From Atherinomorus stipes (lineage: Eukaryota > Chordata > Actinopteri > Atheriniformes > Atherinidae): DNA of 64,000 nt. The stretch lies in NCBI GenBank assembly GCA_023101725.1, contig JALJCO010010564.1:1-64000 (forward strand), given 5' to 3'. This document shows, piece after piece, positions 1-11,346 of the stretch (positions within the stretch are counted from its first letter, which is position 1; each line of letters starts with the position of its first letter). The position numbers were made by a program, and so were the translations under genes. Below the pieces are notes generated by a model. The model ran no database searches. It was not told where the DNA came from and worked only from the letters and a program-made list of their open reading frames with translations.

Positions 1-540
1 ATGAAGGTAAATATGTGCCAAAATGAATGAACTTGTGAATTTAATGTGAAAACTTGAAGAATGCAATGTGAGAATTTGCACCACAAAAATCTGAACTTGT
101 ATGCCAAAATGTTCTGCTGTAAAGAAAAATCACACACACACAGACTGAATTTGAAGTTGCACAAAAAGAAATATCATCTAATACCTTGTAGAAGAAAATT
201 ACACTTGTAAGTCCAATCTTCACCTGCAGAGAATTTTCACACAAATCTGCTTTAAATGTGAATGCACAGAAAACTCTTTACTGGTGTGTTCATAGTTTTA
301 CACAAACAAAATTACAGCTGACAAATTATCACCGATAGTTTATTTGTAATCATTTATTTTTTGCATGTGTTAATCTTGCATTACAACCTCAATTTAGCCA
401 TTACAGCTTCTTGAATCTGCTGTTGCAAGCACACAAATGCGCTCTTGCGGAGACACAGCGTGTACGCCCCGCGCTCTGACTTTTGGCACATTCCTTGCGA
501 GATATTTGTGCCAAAACGAACTCGTGTCTGAAGATGTGAG
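1..540. other. AT-rich leader without a recognised gene
   Basis: The sequence is AT-rich with scattered stops in all frames. The short phrase GTGCCAAAA recurs near 16, 102 and 509, which suggests a decayed dispersed repeat. From about 430 the sequence becomes richer in CpG. I see no coding exon or RNA gene. Confidence 0.5.
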
Positions 541-547
541 AGCAGAT

Positions 548-572
548 GGGGGGGGGGGGGGGGGGGGGGGGG
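548..572. repeat. Poly-G tract of 25 bases
   Basis: An uninterrupted run of 25 G lies just upstream of the CCAAT-containing promoter-like segment. Runs of this length are prone to slippage and base-calling error, so the exact length is uncertain. Confidence 0.9.
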
Positions 573-599
573 ATGTCAACTAATCACAGTGAACCTGCT

Positions 600-675
600 G
601 GGGCATCATAGGTCAACCAATCAGAGTGAAGAGTGGGGAGCGACGCCACTGAGTCTTGGCTGACGTCTGTCAGCC
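600..675 (+). promoter_or_regulatory. Promoter-like segment with CCAAT box and CRE-like site
   Basis: A CCAAT-box match (ACCAATCAGAG, near 615-626) lies about 55 bases upstream of an ATG in strong Kozak context. A CRE-like TGACGTCT lies at about 661-668. The surrounding 430-700 segment has more CpG than its flanks. This spacing is typical of TATA-less vertebrate promoters. No TATA box is visible. The assignment is inferred from motifs alone. Confidence 0.35.
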
Positions 676-693
676 ATGGCGCACCAAACTGAG
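676..693 (+). CDS. Candidate first coding exon of a small unrecognised gene
   Basis: An ATG with strong Kozak context (CAGCCATGG) opens six codons reading MAHQTE and runs directly into the splice-donor match GAG|GTGAGAG. The promoter-like segment lies just upstream. The next coding piece that joins in phase 0 is proposed at 2293-2433. I do not recognise the product, and the exon is too short to identify by homology. The claim rests only on promoter motifs, start context and donor quality. Confidence 0.25.
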
Positions 694-2292
694 GTGAGAG
701 TTGCTTCACTAAACATCGTTTTAACTCATCCTTTGCATATTTTAGGAGTAAATAAACACGTGTCAATCAAAACTTATAAAGATTACACGAAGCTCTAGTG
801 AATATGGACTCTGGTTTCTATTAAGTCGATGGCTAGCTAGCTAGCATCAGGAGTCAGAGGAGATATCAGATTTTAAATTACAAATATAACCAAAAAGTAG
901 CCCTGCATGCTTTCCAAATTTCAGTTTATTAGATTGGTTTCGATCGGGATTCGGTTCTGTAGGGCGAGTGGGTTGCAGGAATCAGCCGGTCCCGGCGTTC
1001 TCTAGCTAGCGGGTGCTACCACAGGCACACTTGACTGCATCAGTGGTTAGACGTCACTGCGGTCTACCTGTCCGCCTTATGTATCCAGAGCTCGGTAGAT
1101 AAATACAACAAGGGCTGTTGTTAAAATCAGATTAATATAAAACGTTAATATTTCAGCTGATTCGGTTTTACATGTGATCTATGGTTTTAAAAAAAGTTGG
1201 AAGTGTACATTAGCTGTTAATTGATCAATGACAGATGATCTGTTTATGGGGCTTACAGTAAATACATTATGGGCAGGGGGAATTGTTGTCAAATGGAAAG
1301 GTAAAGCCAGGTATTGATAAGGAGTAAAAAGGAGTAAAGTAAAGCCTAGTTTGAGAACATGAATGCATTCATGACTAGATCTATGTTCATTTTAGACAAA
1401 TCAAGCTGTTTTAGAATGAGTGAATTATAAATTAAACAGTGAAACAGCTGCAGCCTGTGATTACTCTGTACCTGGTGAAATAGTTCAGATACTCCACCAG
1501 CACAATAACAAAAATGTATGTATGTAAATTCAAGCTTTACAACATTGCAATATTTGCATCATTTGTCTGGGTTTGTTTGGGTTGAAACTGTAACATGTCT
1601 TTGTATGCTTGACCAGAAAAGATGCACATCTTTCTGTATTTAGTCATGTGGTCTCAACTTTCTCATTAAGCTCAGCAGATGGTGAGATGTCTTACATTCT
1701 CCGGAGGAAATCAAAAAGCAGCTGTTGATCCCTATAACTTATCTTCTGGGACCTTCCTGTAGTGACAGCAACTAACCGTGCCTGGCTTCCACAAGTCTTC
1801 TTTAACATGGTGAGGTCAATAAGCAGCAGCTGGTTCAGTAGTAATAAGGTGTAGCAATGGGTATTTTCTCTGTCAGGCCTTTGCTCGTCTAATTTAAGGA
1901 TTCAGGTAATACTCTTGGACATAAGCTAAAGAAGGAAACGTCAAAAATTCACAAATACAACCCAACAGGCAGTGTATGGATTGCATTATTGTTGCTCAAC
2001 CACAGTGAACATTCCCTCATGTTTTAAGGTTATAACAGACACCACATGGTTTTAAAATGAAAGGGATTATAATTTTTTTAAATAAAATATACAATTAATT
2101 AAATTAGATTATATAATAAAGTATTTTTCATTGTATTTCATTAGGCTACTCCAATGTACTTTAGTAATTCTTTTTCCTTTCTTTGCTTACAAGAATAGGT
2201 TATTCTATATTTCTATGATATGCACAGTGTATGATCTCATTGAGGAACAGTTTTTAATTCTTGAAAATGAAATAATTCAAATATTTATGTAG
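694..2292. other. Proposed first intron; no other gene seen
   Basis: AT-rich sequence with CTAGCTAG repeats near 830-845. An exon-like block at 1761-1806 has good splice signals on both sides (TTCCTGTAG before it, ATG|GTGAGG after it), but it begins with TGA in the phase required by the first exon, so it is not used in the model. Nothing else recognisable. Confidence 0.4.
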
Positions 2293-2433
2293 GTGCTTGA
2301 GCGAACCCCACAACAAATCCAACAACCGAGGCAGAGCCTTCAAGAGTCGACGTTGTTGCCGCTGTTGGAGGCCAGGCCAGCTGTTGCAGCTGTGGTTATC
2401 CCACGTCAGAAGATGGCTGAATGTAGTGCCCAG
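2293..2433 (+). CDS. Candidate second exon of the small gene
   Basis: 47 codons are open in the phase set by the first exon. The segment starts after ATTTATGTAG, a weak acceptor without a good pyrimidine tract, and ends at the good donor CAG|GTATTT. The translation is rich in Gln, Leu and Ala and includes LLPLLEARPAVAAVVIP; no domain is recognised. It may instead be a chance open stretch. The main support is that donor and reading phase agree with the neighbouring candidate exons. Confidence 0.22.
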
Positions 2434-2573
2434 GTATTTTGTTCAGGATTCAAATAGATCTGTTCCACAATGGCTGATCTAGCTAAGTTTATCCAGGAAC
2501 ATATGCTGTGAACATAACCTGGCAGGGAGCAGGTTTTGTTCCAGGCTACACTAACTTATCTGCTTTGTTTCAG

Positions 2574-2618
2574 AGAGCAGCGGCTTCCCTGCAGTCAGAC
2601 GGCGGCATTTCTATTTGA
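2574..2618 (+). CDS. Candidate last coding exon of the small gene
   Basis: This follows a good acceptor (CTGCTTTGTTTCAG) and joins in phase 0. It encodes RAAASLQSDGGISI and then stops with TGA. Together the three pieces would give a protein of 67 residues. No clear polyadenylation signal precedes the hAT-type MITE that begins at 2770; an AATAAA at about 2822 lies inside that MITE. Confidence 0.22.
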   Translation, partial: RAAASLQSDGGISI

Positions 2619-2769
2619 AAAAGGTCCCGTAGATGTAGATTACACGTGCCATTCACCTTGATAATGTTATTAGACCGCGTTCTACATCTGTCTATCTCAC
2701 TTGATCCCAAATACAGGTGAATGTGATGGGCATGGAGATAAAGATACCCCCCACATCTCCTCACCCCAG

Positions 2770-3233
2770 CAGGGGTCTGCAGCCTTTGCGATCAAAGAGA
2801 CATTTTTCACCTTCACCAGCGAAATAAATGTCGCAGAGCCGCAAATGTTCCATGTCCTTAAAAAAAGACAACTTAGCATTTTTGAGAAAAACTTCAGGCA
2901 TTTTAAAGGAATCAAAGTTTTATTTATTATTTTGGGGTTTTAAAAAACTTACAAAAAGAAGTTTTATACATTTTCTTCAATCAGACTTTTCTTCATTTCG
3001 ACTTACAGTCTAAAAAAAGCCTGGATGTGTGGAATTATGAGGGGAAAAGCCCTATAACCTAATGACTGCTTTTAGTGTCATGTTGTGGTAATTCAATGAA
3101 ATTATTCTCTGAAAAACCTACAAATTTTATATTTAAAAAACATTTGTTGGTTCTTCATTATTTTTAGTCAAATAGAGCCGTTATGGAAAGTCCAACAGGC
3201 CACTTGTGGCTATGAAGAGGTTGCAGACCCCTG
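2770..3233. mobile_element. hAT-type MITE with CAGGGGTCTGCA ends
   Basis: The left end reads CAGGGGTCTGCAGCC and the right end is its inverted partner GGTTGCAGACCCCTG. The element is 464 bp and carries no transposase. The flanks CACCCCAG and ACCCAGAC are similar but shifted by an indel, compatible with a degraded 8-bp target duplication. These ends are typical of vertebrate hAT (Charlie-like) non-autonomous elements. Confidence 0.7.
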
Positions 3234-3349
3234 ACCCAGACCCTGATCCTAATCCTGGGGTGTAAACGAGTTACAACGTGGCCTCCAGCAAAACCCACAT
3301 CATGAATGAAATGATGTTTGGCAAGAAGGAGAGACTCCAGAGTTTGCCC

Positions 3350-3817
3350 GGTCTGAGGGTCTGTCCTGGTCTGAGGGTTAGTCCTGGTCTGAGGGTCAGT
3401 CCTGGTCTGAGGGTCTGTCCTGGTCTGAGGGTCTGTCCTGGTCTGAGGGTCTGTCCTGGTCTGAGGGTCCGTCCTGGTCTGAGGGTCTGTCCTGGTCTGA
3501 GGGTTAGTCCTGGTCTGAGGGTCTGTCCTGGTCTGAGGGTCCGTCCTGGTCTGAGGGTCTGTCCTGGTCTGAGGGTTAGTCCTGGTCTGAGGGTCAGTCC
3601 TGGTCTGAGGGTCAGTCCTGGTCTGAGGGTCTGTCCTGGTCTGAGGGTTAGTCCTGGTCTGAGGGTCAGTCCTGGTCTGAGGGTCTGTCCTGGTCTGAGG
3701 GTCTGTCCTGGTCTGAGGGTCCGTCCTGGTCTGAGGGTCTGTCCTGGTCTGAGGGTCTGTCCTGGTCTGAGGGTCCGTCCTGGTCTGAGGGTCTGTCCTG
3801 GTCTGAGGATCCGTCCT
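3350..3817 (+). repeat. 18-bp minisatellite, 26 units
   Basis: The unit GGTCTGAGGGTCTGTCCT repeats exactly 26 times without indels (468 bp). Variation is almost confined to three positions in the second half of the unit (TCTGT, TTAGT, TCAGT or TCCGT). Because 18 is a multiple of three and no unit contains a stop in the relevant frames, long open frames appear on both strands (PGLRVC repeats one way, LRPGQT repeats the other). They are not evidence of a gene. Confidence 0.97.
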
Positions 3818-4520
3818 GAGAGGCCGTTCAATGTACTATTTAATAATGTGCCACTGCTGTGGCGCCGGTACCCGATGATCATATGCAGCATCATGACTTG
3901 AGGGAAAATCACTGTATGTGTGATTAAATATTTTACAAACATTTCAGTTTAAAATGGTTTGAAGAAAAGCAACTTATCCATATCTTATATAGCTACACAT
4001 TTTATCCATGAGGCCATTTCAATATTCAGGATTTCCACATCTTCTGCTTTGAAGCGGGTAACATCCGATAACTGAATGAAATAGGATCAGATAAATTGAA
4101 ACTTAGTAATTATAAACCTGACAATCAAATAACTTAAGTCATCAGCAGTACAGTGAGTTACTGCATTTTACATTCTTACACTCTGACTTTGCTGCAATCC
4201 TCCACCAAGCGTGACAGCGGGCGTTGCTGGATGCAGACGTGCTGCTTTTTCCTCCCTGTAACTCCGTCTGTGAACAGTAGAGTGCTCAACATGTAGCCAT
4301 TTTCATGGTGATCTCTGAGCTCCATAGGTGATGCCTCTCATTCTCCTGCTTAACCAAGCCGGCCTGTGAAAGCTGGTTCATAGCTGGAGTTTTCAGAGGA
4401 TTTAGCAAGTCAGAGCTCAGGCTTTGCTGCAGCATTTGTTAAGCCTCCTTTCTGGAATATGCCCCAGATTAGCAACTAGCTAAGCTACAGACTCAACGTG
4501 AGCATACAATATACAACATC

Positions 4521-4541
4521 ATATATATATATATATATATA
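4521..4541. repeat. (AT)n microsatellite
   Basis: About ten AT units. The rest of 3818-4820 is unremarkable sequence with no gene recognised. Confidence 0.9.
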
Positions 4542-4822
4542 ATATCAGTGCACTATATACTACAAACACAAGTAGCAGCTGTCTGGAGTGGACGGTTAAC
4601 TTTAAGTGGACTTTGCAGGATGAGCAAACTCGGTTCACCTTTGGGGAAAAAAACAGTCAACAGTTGTTGAACATGTTTTTCTGTGTACAGTATTTTTCTA
4701 TATGGTTGGGTTTATGTAAGGAGGTATTGAAACTCCTTTACACTTTGCAAAAACTTAAAAAATAAATTAAACCGAAATAAAGAAAATGTTAAACTCAAAT
4801 TTCTGACTGCGTTTTATTAACA

Positions 4823-4997
4823 GTACTTTTTACTTTTGATACTTAAGTACAGTAAATACTACTTTTTTACTTTTTACTCAAGTAATATTCCAGGGGGGGG
4901 GGGGGGCAGGCGACTTTCACTTTTACTTGAGTCATTTTCCAGTAAGGTACTTTTACTTTTACTCAAGTATGGCTTTTGGGTACTTTATACAACACTG
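4823..4997. mobile_element. hAT-like terminal fragment rich in ACTTTTACTCAAGTA
   Basis: Direct and inverted copies of ACTTTTACT/ACTCAAGTA fill this stretch. It ends at the terminal motif TACTTTATACAACACTG, whose reverse complement starts with CAGTG as hAT ends do. The left terminus is not found, so this is probably a truncated MITE. A poly-G run of 14 bases lies inside it (4893-4906). Confidence 0.5.
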
Positions 4998-5079
4998 GAA
5001 CTAAATGATGATCCCATTTAATTGAAGGGTCGAATTAACACAAAATAAAACATCACAAAAGAAAAATCTGTCTTTTCAT

Positions 5080-5155
5080 CCCCCCCCCCCCCCCCCCCAC
5101 CCCAAAACCCCAAAAAAAAAATAAATTATTATTAAATATTAGAAGGAATTATAAT

Positions 5156-5188
<33 letters not shown>
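5080..5188. repeat. Two poly-C tracts
   Basis: Runs of 19 C (5080-5098) and 32 C (5157-5188) are separated by an A/T-rich spacer. The 32-base run is the longest pure G/C homopolymer in the window. Confidence 0.95.
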
Positions 5189-5189
<1 letters not shown>

Positions 5190-6970
5190 ATAAAGAACCG
5201 AAAAAAGGCGGGGAAAATCAAATTCTCAACATTGATCCTCACCAAGTGAGAGCTAACGCGGAGATCCGACGCAGATGTCCTACCTCCACTTCTGCTCTGG
5301 ATATAACCAACTATCTGCATACCGGGTAAGCGCTTACACTTTTGCAGAAAGGATTAGAATAAATAAAGTTAAGCAGATTGTACAGGATAAATAAATACAG
5401 TGGGTTGGCTGATGAGTGGGCATGTACAGTGTATAGATATATTTATTAAAACACACACACACACACACACTCACTGGTGTGTTGTAGATTGTTGAGTAAA
5501 GAAATTATTGCACATAACTGTTGGAAAGTAATACACACGATCCAGAAGCGACGGCCAGAGATACTATTCAGGTGTATGAGTCCTTAATGTGCTCCCTGTA
5601 AAGTCTAACAGCAGCAGGGAGCAAAGACCTGCCGCATCTGTCCTTCACAAAGTGATAAATATTTTCTATGCAGCATAATTGGTTGTTTTGGGTGTTCAAT
5701 TTAAGTAGAAATGATCATATACAGAGAGTTCATTGTTTATTCAATTTTAGCGGTCTAAAAAAGACGAACAAACAAACAAACGTCACTTTCCGCTTCTCTT
5801 CCACAGCTTTTTTTAGTAGGTTTACATGAACTGCTGCAACTTTAACAGCAAACCATTTCAGCGTGTTGATTTCTATTAGTGTATATTTATAGGACTTACC
5901 TTTGTGAAAATGCCGAGAGCAAACAAATAAAAAACATGCCACCATTCCGACAGTTTCTTTTTAATCCATCTCATTCAGATTTTTAGTGCTTTTACAGCAG
6001 CAGACTCCACAACCTCGCAAACCACTTAATAATCTGTTATCAAAATCTCCTGAAATGGGAAATATAAATGCCTACAAGCATTAATGTAACTCCGGCTGGT
6101 CTGAAACATGTTAGATTCATGTCTGAATCTCAGGGATCACTGACTGTAAGCAGAAATACAGCGTCAGTCACTGCAGCCAGCTGGAGCAGAGTCTCCACAG
6201 AGCCGCGTGTGCATGCTGGCATCAACGTTAATAACTGCAGTTACAGATGTCAATGACGGCGCTGCAGGTGACACCTGAAGTCACCGACTAATTCCAGCCA
6301 AAACATGTGAATGATGTCCAGTCTCCTTCATGTTGCACAGCAGGGAAACGTGTGCATTCTTGTGCGCTTTTACGCATATGTCACACAAAACCGGCGTTAC
6401 ACTGAGTCCTATTATTTGCTTTTATCTCCAGACGCCGCGGTCCGTCCAGGGTCAGTGAAATGGTTCGGAATGAAGGCGGATAAATCCAGATAAACACTGA
6501 GCTCCATCAGAACTGTTTAAAAATCTGACTTCAGAAGCTAAAACTTTATTAAACACACAATTAATGAAATCAGCAGCGCCTCGCTCTCCACATAATTTAA
6601 AAAGCAACAGGAGATGATTGAAGCCGACAGTATGTTAATTAGGCCTATATCCAAATCTTGTAGCTTTATTATTATTATTTAATTTGTTTACATTTTAAAT
6701 CAGTAATTAACTCTATTTGCCGTCATTGTATCGGTCTGGTATCCTCTTGTCTGTTTGTATGCAAGCGCACTGCAGTTTCCAATGACAGTTAATTGGGGAT
6801 CTTGGCGTGATATTATTCATTCTTTAAATAAAGTTAATGAATTGATTTAACTTAATGACTGCATTATTTTATTTAATGAGAATTGGTGCGTAATGTGTAG
6901 CCATAGGTGCAGTTATAGGTACACCTCCAATCTAATAACTTTTATGGCATAGCTGGGTATATTTCGTTTC
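5189..6970. other. No recognised gene
   Basis: Mixed sequence with a short (CA)n at about 5452-5470 and an ATT run near 6669. The longest open frames are about 60-70 codons with no recognisable domain. No RNA gene or mobile-element end is recognised before the hAT target duplication at 6971. Confidence 0.5.
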
Positions 6971-7364
6971 CTTTCAATTAGAGCCCGACCGATATGGGAT
7001 TCTTAAGGCCGATACCGATATTGGGGGCTTTAAAAAAACGATATCCGATATATTAGCCGATATCCGATATTGGCCGATATCTGATATATATCGGCCAGAA
7101 TGTTTAAAAAATGAACATAGACATGCACAGGATATGCACTGTCCAACTGTAGTACAACTTAAATTCTCATAATCAAAATAGGATTCAAGACAAAGAAACA
7201 GAACACTTAGAATTAAAATAAGCAACTTTAATTTGAACAGTGTCAACATAAGACCATAAATACAATCAATTAAAAAAAGGGAAAACTCTAAAGACAATAA
7301 TAAATAAAAGGCAAACTGTAAACACAATTGAAAAAAGGGGGAAAGCCGAGGACCCCCGGGACCG

Positions 7365-7652
7365 AAAAAAAAAAAAAGAAGAAAAAAAAGGAAGGAAAAA
7401 GAGGGGAGAAAAAAAGGAAGGGGAGAGAAAAAAAGAGGGAAGAAGAAAAAAAAAAAAAAAAAAAAAAAAGAAAAAAAAAAGGAGAAAAGAAGAAAAAAAA
7501 AGGGGGAGGAGAGACGCCAGAAGACAAAAAAAGGAGAAAGAAGAAAAGAAAAAAAAGAAAAAAAAAAAAAGAAGAGGAAAAAAAAAAAACAAGAGAAGAA
7601 AAAAGAAAAAGAGGGAGGAGAGGAGGGGGAATATAAAAAAAGAAAAAGAAAA

Positions 7653-7684
<32 letters not shown>

Positions 7685-8919
7685 TAAAGAATAAAAAAGA
7701 AAAAAAAAAAAAGAGAAAAAAAAAGAGAGGAAGAAAGGAGAAATAAGAAAAAAAAAAGTGAAAAAAGGAAAAAGAGAGAAAAAGAAGGAGAAAGAAAAGA
7801 AAAAAATCAAAATCAAAAAAGAAAAAAGAAAAAAAAAAAAAAGGAAAAACAAAAAAAACAAAAACAAAAAAAAAAAAAAAAAAGAAAAAAAGAGAAAAAA
7901 AAAAAAAATAAAAAAAAAAAAAAAAGAAAAAAAAAGGCGGATAATTTCTTTCTTGAAAAAAAAAGAGAAAGAGGAGAAATAAAGAAGAAAGAGAAAAAAA
8001 AAAAAGGCGGAAAATGAGAAAAAAAAAAGAAGGAAGAAGATGAAAAAAACGGGGAGGTTCAAGGGGAAGATAAAAAGAAAAAAAAAAAAAAAGAAAAAAA
8101 AAAAAAAAAAAAGAAGAAGAAAAAAAAAAGAAAAAAAAGAAAAATAAATAAAAAAAAAAGGAAAAAAAAGGAAGAGAAAGAATAAAAATAAAAAGAAGAG
8201 AAAAAAAAAGGAAAAAAAATAAAAAAAACGAAAAGAAGAAAGAAAGAAAAAAAAAAAAGAAAAAAAAAAAAAGAGGAAAGAGGGGAACGAAAAAAGAAAA
8301 AAGAAAAAAAAAAAAAAAAAAAAATCAAGAAAGGGAAAAAAAGAGAGAAAAAAAGAAAAAAAAGAAGAGAAAAGGAAAAGGAGAGGAAAGGAAGGAAAAA
8401 AGAGGAAAAGAGGAGCATAAAAAACAATAAAAAAAGGAGAAAGGGGGGGGGAGAGAAAAAAAAAAAATAACAAAAGCAAAAAGGAGGAGGAAAAAAATAA
8501 AAAAAAGAAAAGGATAGAAAAGAAGGGAGAAAGGGTAAAAATAAAAAAAAGAAAAAAAAAAAAAAGAGAAAGGAAAAGAGAAGAAAAAAAGAGAAAAAAG
8601 GGAGGGATGGGAGGAGGGAAGAAATAAAAAAAAAAGAGGAGGCAGACCAGAAAAAAAGCGAGAGAGAGAAGGAGGAAGAAAAAAAAAAAAAAAAAAAAAA
8701 GAACAGCAAAGAAAAAGAAAAAAGGAGGAAAGGAGAAAGGGAGAGAGAAAAAAGAAGGGGAGAAAAGAAAAAAAAAAAAAAAAAAACAAAAAGAAAAAAA
8801 AAAAAAAGGAGACAATAGAAAAGAGAGAAGAGAAAGGAAAAAAGAAGAAGAAAGAAGAAAAAGAAAAAGAAAAAAGAGAAAAGGGAAGGGAGGAAGGGGA
8901 GAGGAAAGAAAAAAAATAA

Positions 8920-8952
<33 letters not shown>

Positions 8953-9062
8953 AAAGAAGAAAGAAAAAGAGGAAGAAGAAAAGAGGGAGAAAAAAAAGAA
9001 AAAAAGAAAAGAAAAGGAAAGGGAAGAAGAAAACAAAACAAAAGAAAAGAAAGAAAAAGGGG

Positions 9063-9100
<38 letters not shown>

Positions 9101-9446
9101 GAAAGAAAAAAAAAAAAAAAAAAAAAGCACAAAAAGGAAAGGAAAAGAAGGAAAAGAAAAGAAAGAAAAAAGAGAGAAAGGAGAAAGAAGAGAAGAAGAA
9201 GGAAAGGGAAGGGCAAAAGAAAAAAAAAAAAAAGAAAAAAGAAAAAAGAAAAAAGAAAAAAAAGAAAAAAAAAGAAAGAAGGAAGAAAAAAAAAAGAAAA
9301 AAAAGAGAAGAAAAAAAAAATAAAGAAAAAAAAAAAAAGAGGAAAGGAAAAAAAAAAAAAGAGAGAAAAAAGAAAAAAAAAAAAAAAAAGAAGAGAGAAA
9401 AGAAAAAAAAACAAAAAGAAAAAAGGAGAAAGAGAAAAAAGAAGAG
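7365..9446 (+). repeat. 2.1-kb polypurine (A/G) tract inside the hAT element
   Basis: Over about 2080 bases the + strand is almost entirely A and G in irregular mixtures, with only rare pyrimidines (for example at 7942-7956). Similar phrases (AGGCAAACTGTAAACA at about 7309 and AGGTAAACTGTAAACAT at about 9456) flank the tract, suggesting growth within a pre-existing A-rich repeat of the element. Phe/Leu/Ser-rich open frames on the minus strand and Lys/Glu/Arg-rich frames on the plus strand are compositional artefacts. Length and exact sequence may also be affected by sequencing error. Confidence 0.95.
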
Positions 9447-9644
9447 CATAAATAAGGTAAACTGTAAACATAATGACATCAGAAAAGGCAAACTTCATTA
9501 CAGTAGTGCAATGTAAATAAATACTCAAAAACAAGTTGTTTTCATTTATAACAGTAAACATGTTTGAAACAAAAATTGTGAGTTAGTTAACCACAAACAA
9601 TACTAACCAGCCTTGAACTCCTGCTTAGCTTTGCTGTTTTTAAA

Positions 9645-11346
9645 TCAATACTGCCAGTTTAAAAGTGGCAGGTTGTAATGCAGAAAGCACAGTTTTTCTG
9701 CATTTTCTCCCTTCAGGGAGCTCCGCTCATCATCATAAATGTTGCCAATTGAGCTGAACACTCTCTCGTTTGGCACAGAGGACGGAGGGCATGAGAGATA
9801 TTTCCTGGCCTGAACAGACAATCCCTGGAAGCGCTTGGAGTTTTCGTCCCACCATTTCAGTGGGTCCCCACTTCGTCTGTCTAGGACAGGCTCCTGCAGG
9901 AATGTGTCCAGTTCCTGCAGAATGCCCTTCGGAGCTTCTTCCTGACCAGCTGAGCTGAGCATTTTGTCAAACAGACTGTCCAGCAAACTATCAGCTCGCT
10001 TTCTTTTGTGGCTTTCTTCGTCATCACACATGCCAAGGTCTTGTGGTGTGTTCACTGCAGGGATGCTGCTTACATCCTCAGTGAGCCGTGCTTTGGCGTG
10101 GGCTAGAGCCTCTGATGACAAAGGACGTTCCTTATACCGTGGGTCGAGCAGGCATGCGAGAACCACCTGTTTGGATTCCATCACCTTTTGAAACCGCTTT
10201 TCCAGGCTCTCCAGCATGGTCTTTCAAAGTGTCTGGATTCCACGAGTGTTTGGTCCCTCTGACACGAGCAGCTGTTTCAGCACACTGATATTGGGTATAA
10301 TGCAGGAAGCAGAGGCATCTGCTTTGCTCAGTTCATTTGTGACTTCCTCCAGGGGTGCAAGGGTCTCAACCAGATTGGCTGCCACATCCCATTCCTCTGC
10401 TGTAGAACACAAAAAGTGCCCATGGTCACTGGAGTAGGTTGGTAACTGCCCTTTTTTGCTCCAACATTCTACTGAGCATGTGCAATGTGGAGTTCCACCT
10501 AGTTGAGACATCTTGGAGTATTGAATGCTTGGGAACTCCAACCTCCTCCTGGATGGCAGTCAGCCGTTGTTGTGCAACAACTGAGTGGTTAAAGTGTGTT
10601 GCAATCTTTTTCATTTTGGCCAACATGTCCTTTACCATCCTTTGTGCACTCAGCCCATCATTGATACACAGCTGGAGTGTGTGAGCAGTGCAGCTCAGAT
10701 CAGGAATCTGTGCCACCCTCATGCCCTTCACAATGTTGGCACCACTGTCCCTCAGAACCAAGTGGACACGATCTATATCAATATCCCATTCTTGGAGCAT
10801 GGTTAGGAAGACCTGGCTGATGTACTCTCCTGTGTGGGACCCTGACGTGGCCTTTACATTGAGTACAAGTTGGACCCTCTTCCAGTTACGATCAATGAAA
10901 TGAGCTGTCAAGCTCATCAGTGCTTCTGTCGATCCAGACCAGCAATCAGTGGTGAAGGAAAGGCTGTTTCCAGCATTTTCCTCTGAGAGCAGTTCCTTGA
11001 CCTTCGCTACAACTTTTGTGTACATTTCTGACATGAGCTGTGTGCGAAAATATTTTTCACTTTTTATTTGATATCTTTGCTCTGCCTTTGTCATCAATCT
11101 TTGAAATCCAACATCTTCCACAACTGAATAAGGGAGGATATCTGTTGCAATCATCTCCATGATGACCTTGTCCATGTCTTTTGCCCTCTGGTCATTTGAT
11201 GTCCACTTTGTGGTCTTGTCAAATGCTTGCGCAATTGTGGACTGTGCTAGCTGTGGTTTTGAGGCTTTTGCCTGTGCCATTTTAGCTTGTGCATCATCAT
11301 ATTCTTTTTTGTGGTGCTGTTTCAGATGCTGCCACAAATTTGTGGC
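9645..11346 (-). pseudogene. Broken hAT (ZBED-like) transposase
   Basis: The order is that of ZBED-type hAT transposases. First is the tail of a BED zinc finger (NLWQHLKQHH) near 11340. Next comes the catalytic core, with the first Asp in TTDCWSGS, the second in LRDSGANIVKGM, the C..H motif in SCTAHTLQLC, and RWNST. Last is the C-terminal hATC dimerisation domain, with LDTFLQEP, DPLKWW and NERVFSSIG, the last bearing the catalytic Glu. Three faults are visible. The Cys half of the BED finger is missing in-frame. A one-base frameshift lies near 10440. An in-frame TGA stands at 10224-10226, in a context that fits CGA decay. The frame ends at TGA 9645-9647. The domains are otherwise well preserved, suggesting recent inactivation. 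Confidence 0.93.

Noticed and set aside
1761..1806. An exon-like block with good acceptor and donor
   Set aside because: In the phase required by the preceding candidate exon it starts with TGA, and no other supporting exon fits.
3350..3817. A CRISPR array
   Set aside because: The units are contiguous 18-mers without unique spacers in a vertebrate genome; it is a minisatellite.
3271..3942. Repeat proteins (LRPGQT / PGLRVC) on both strands
   Set aside because: They arise from an 18-bp tandem array with no stops in those frames; both strands are open equally and no gene context exists.
6974..9130. A 718-codon Phe/Leu/Ser-rich minus-strand frame and overlapping frames on both strands
   Set aside because: They are translations of the polypurine/polypyrimidine tract. 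A sequence with almost no T on one strand lacks stop codons on the other, so openness is compositional.
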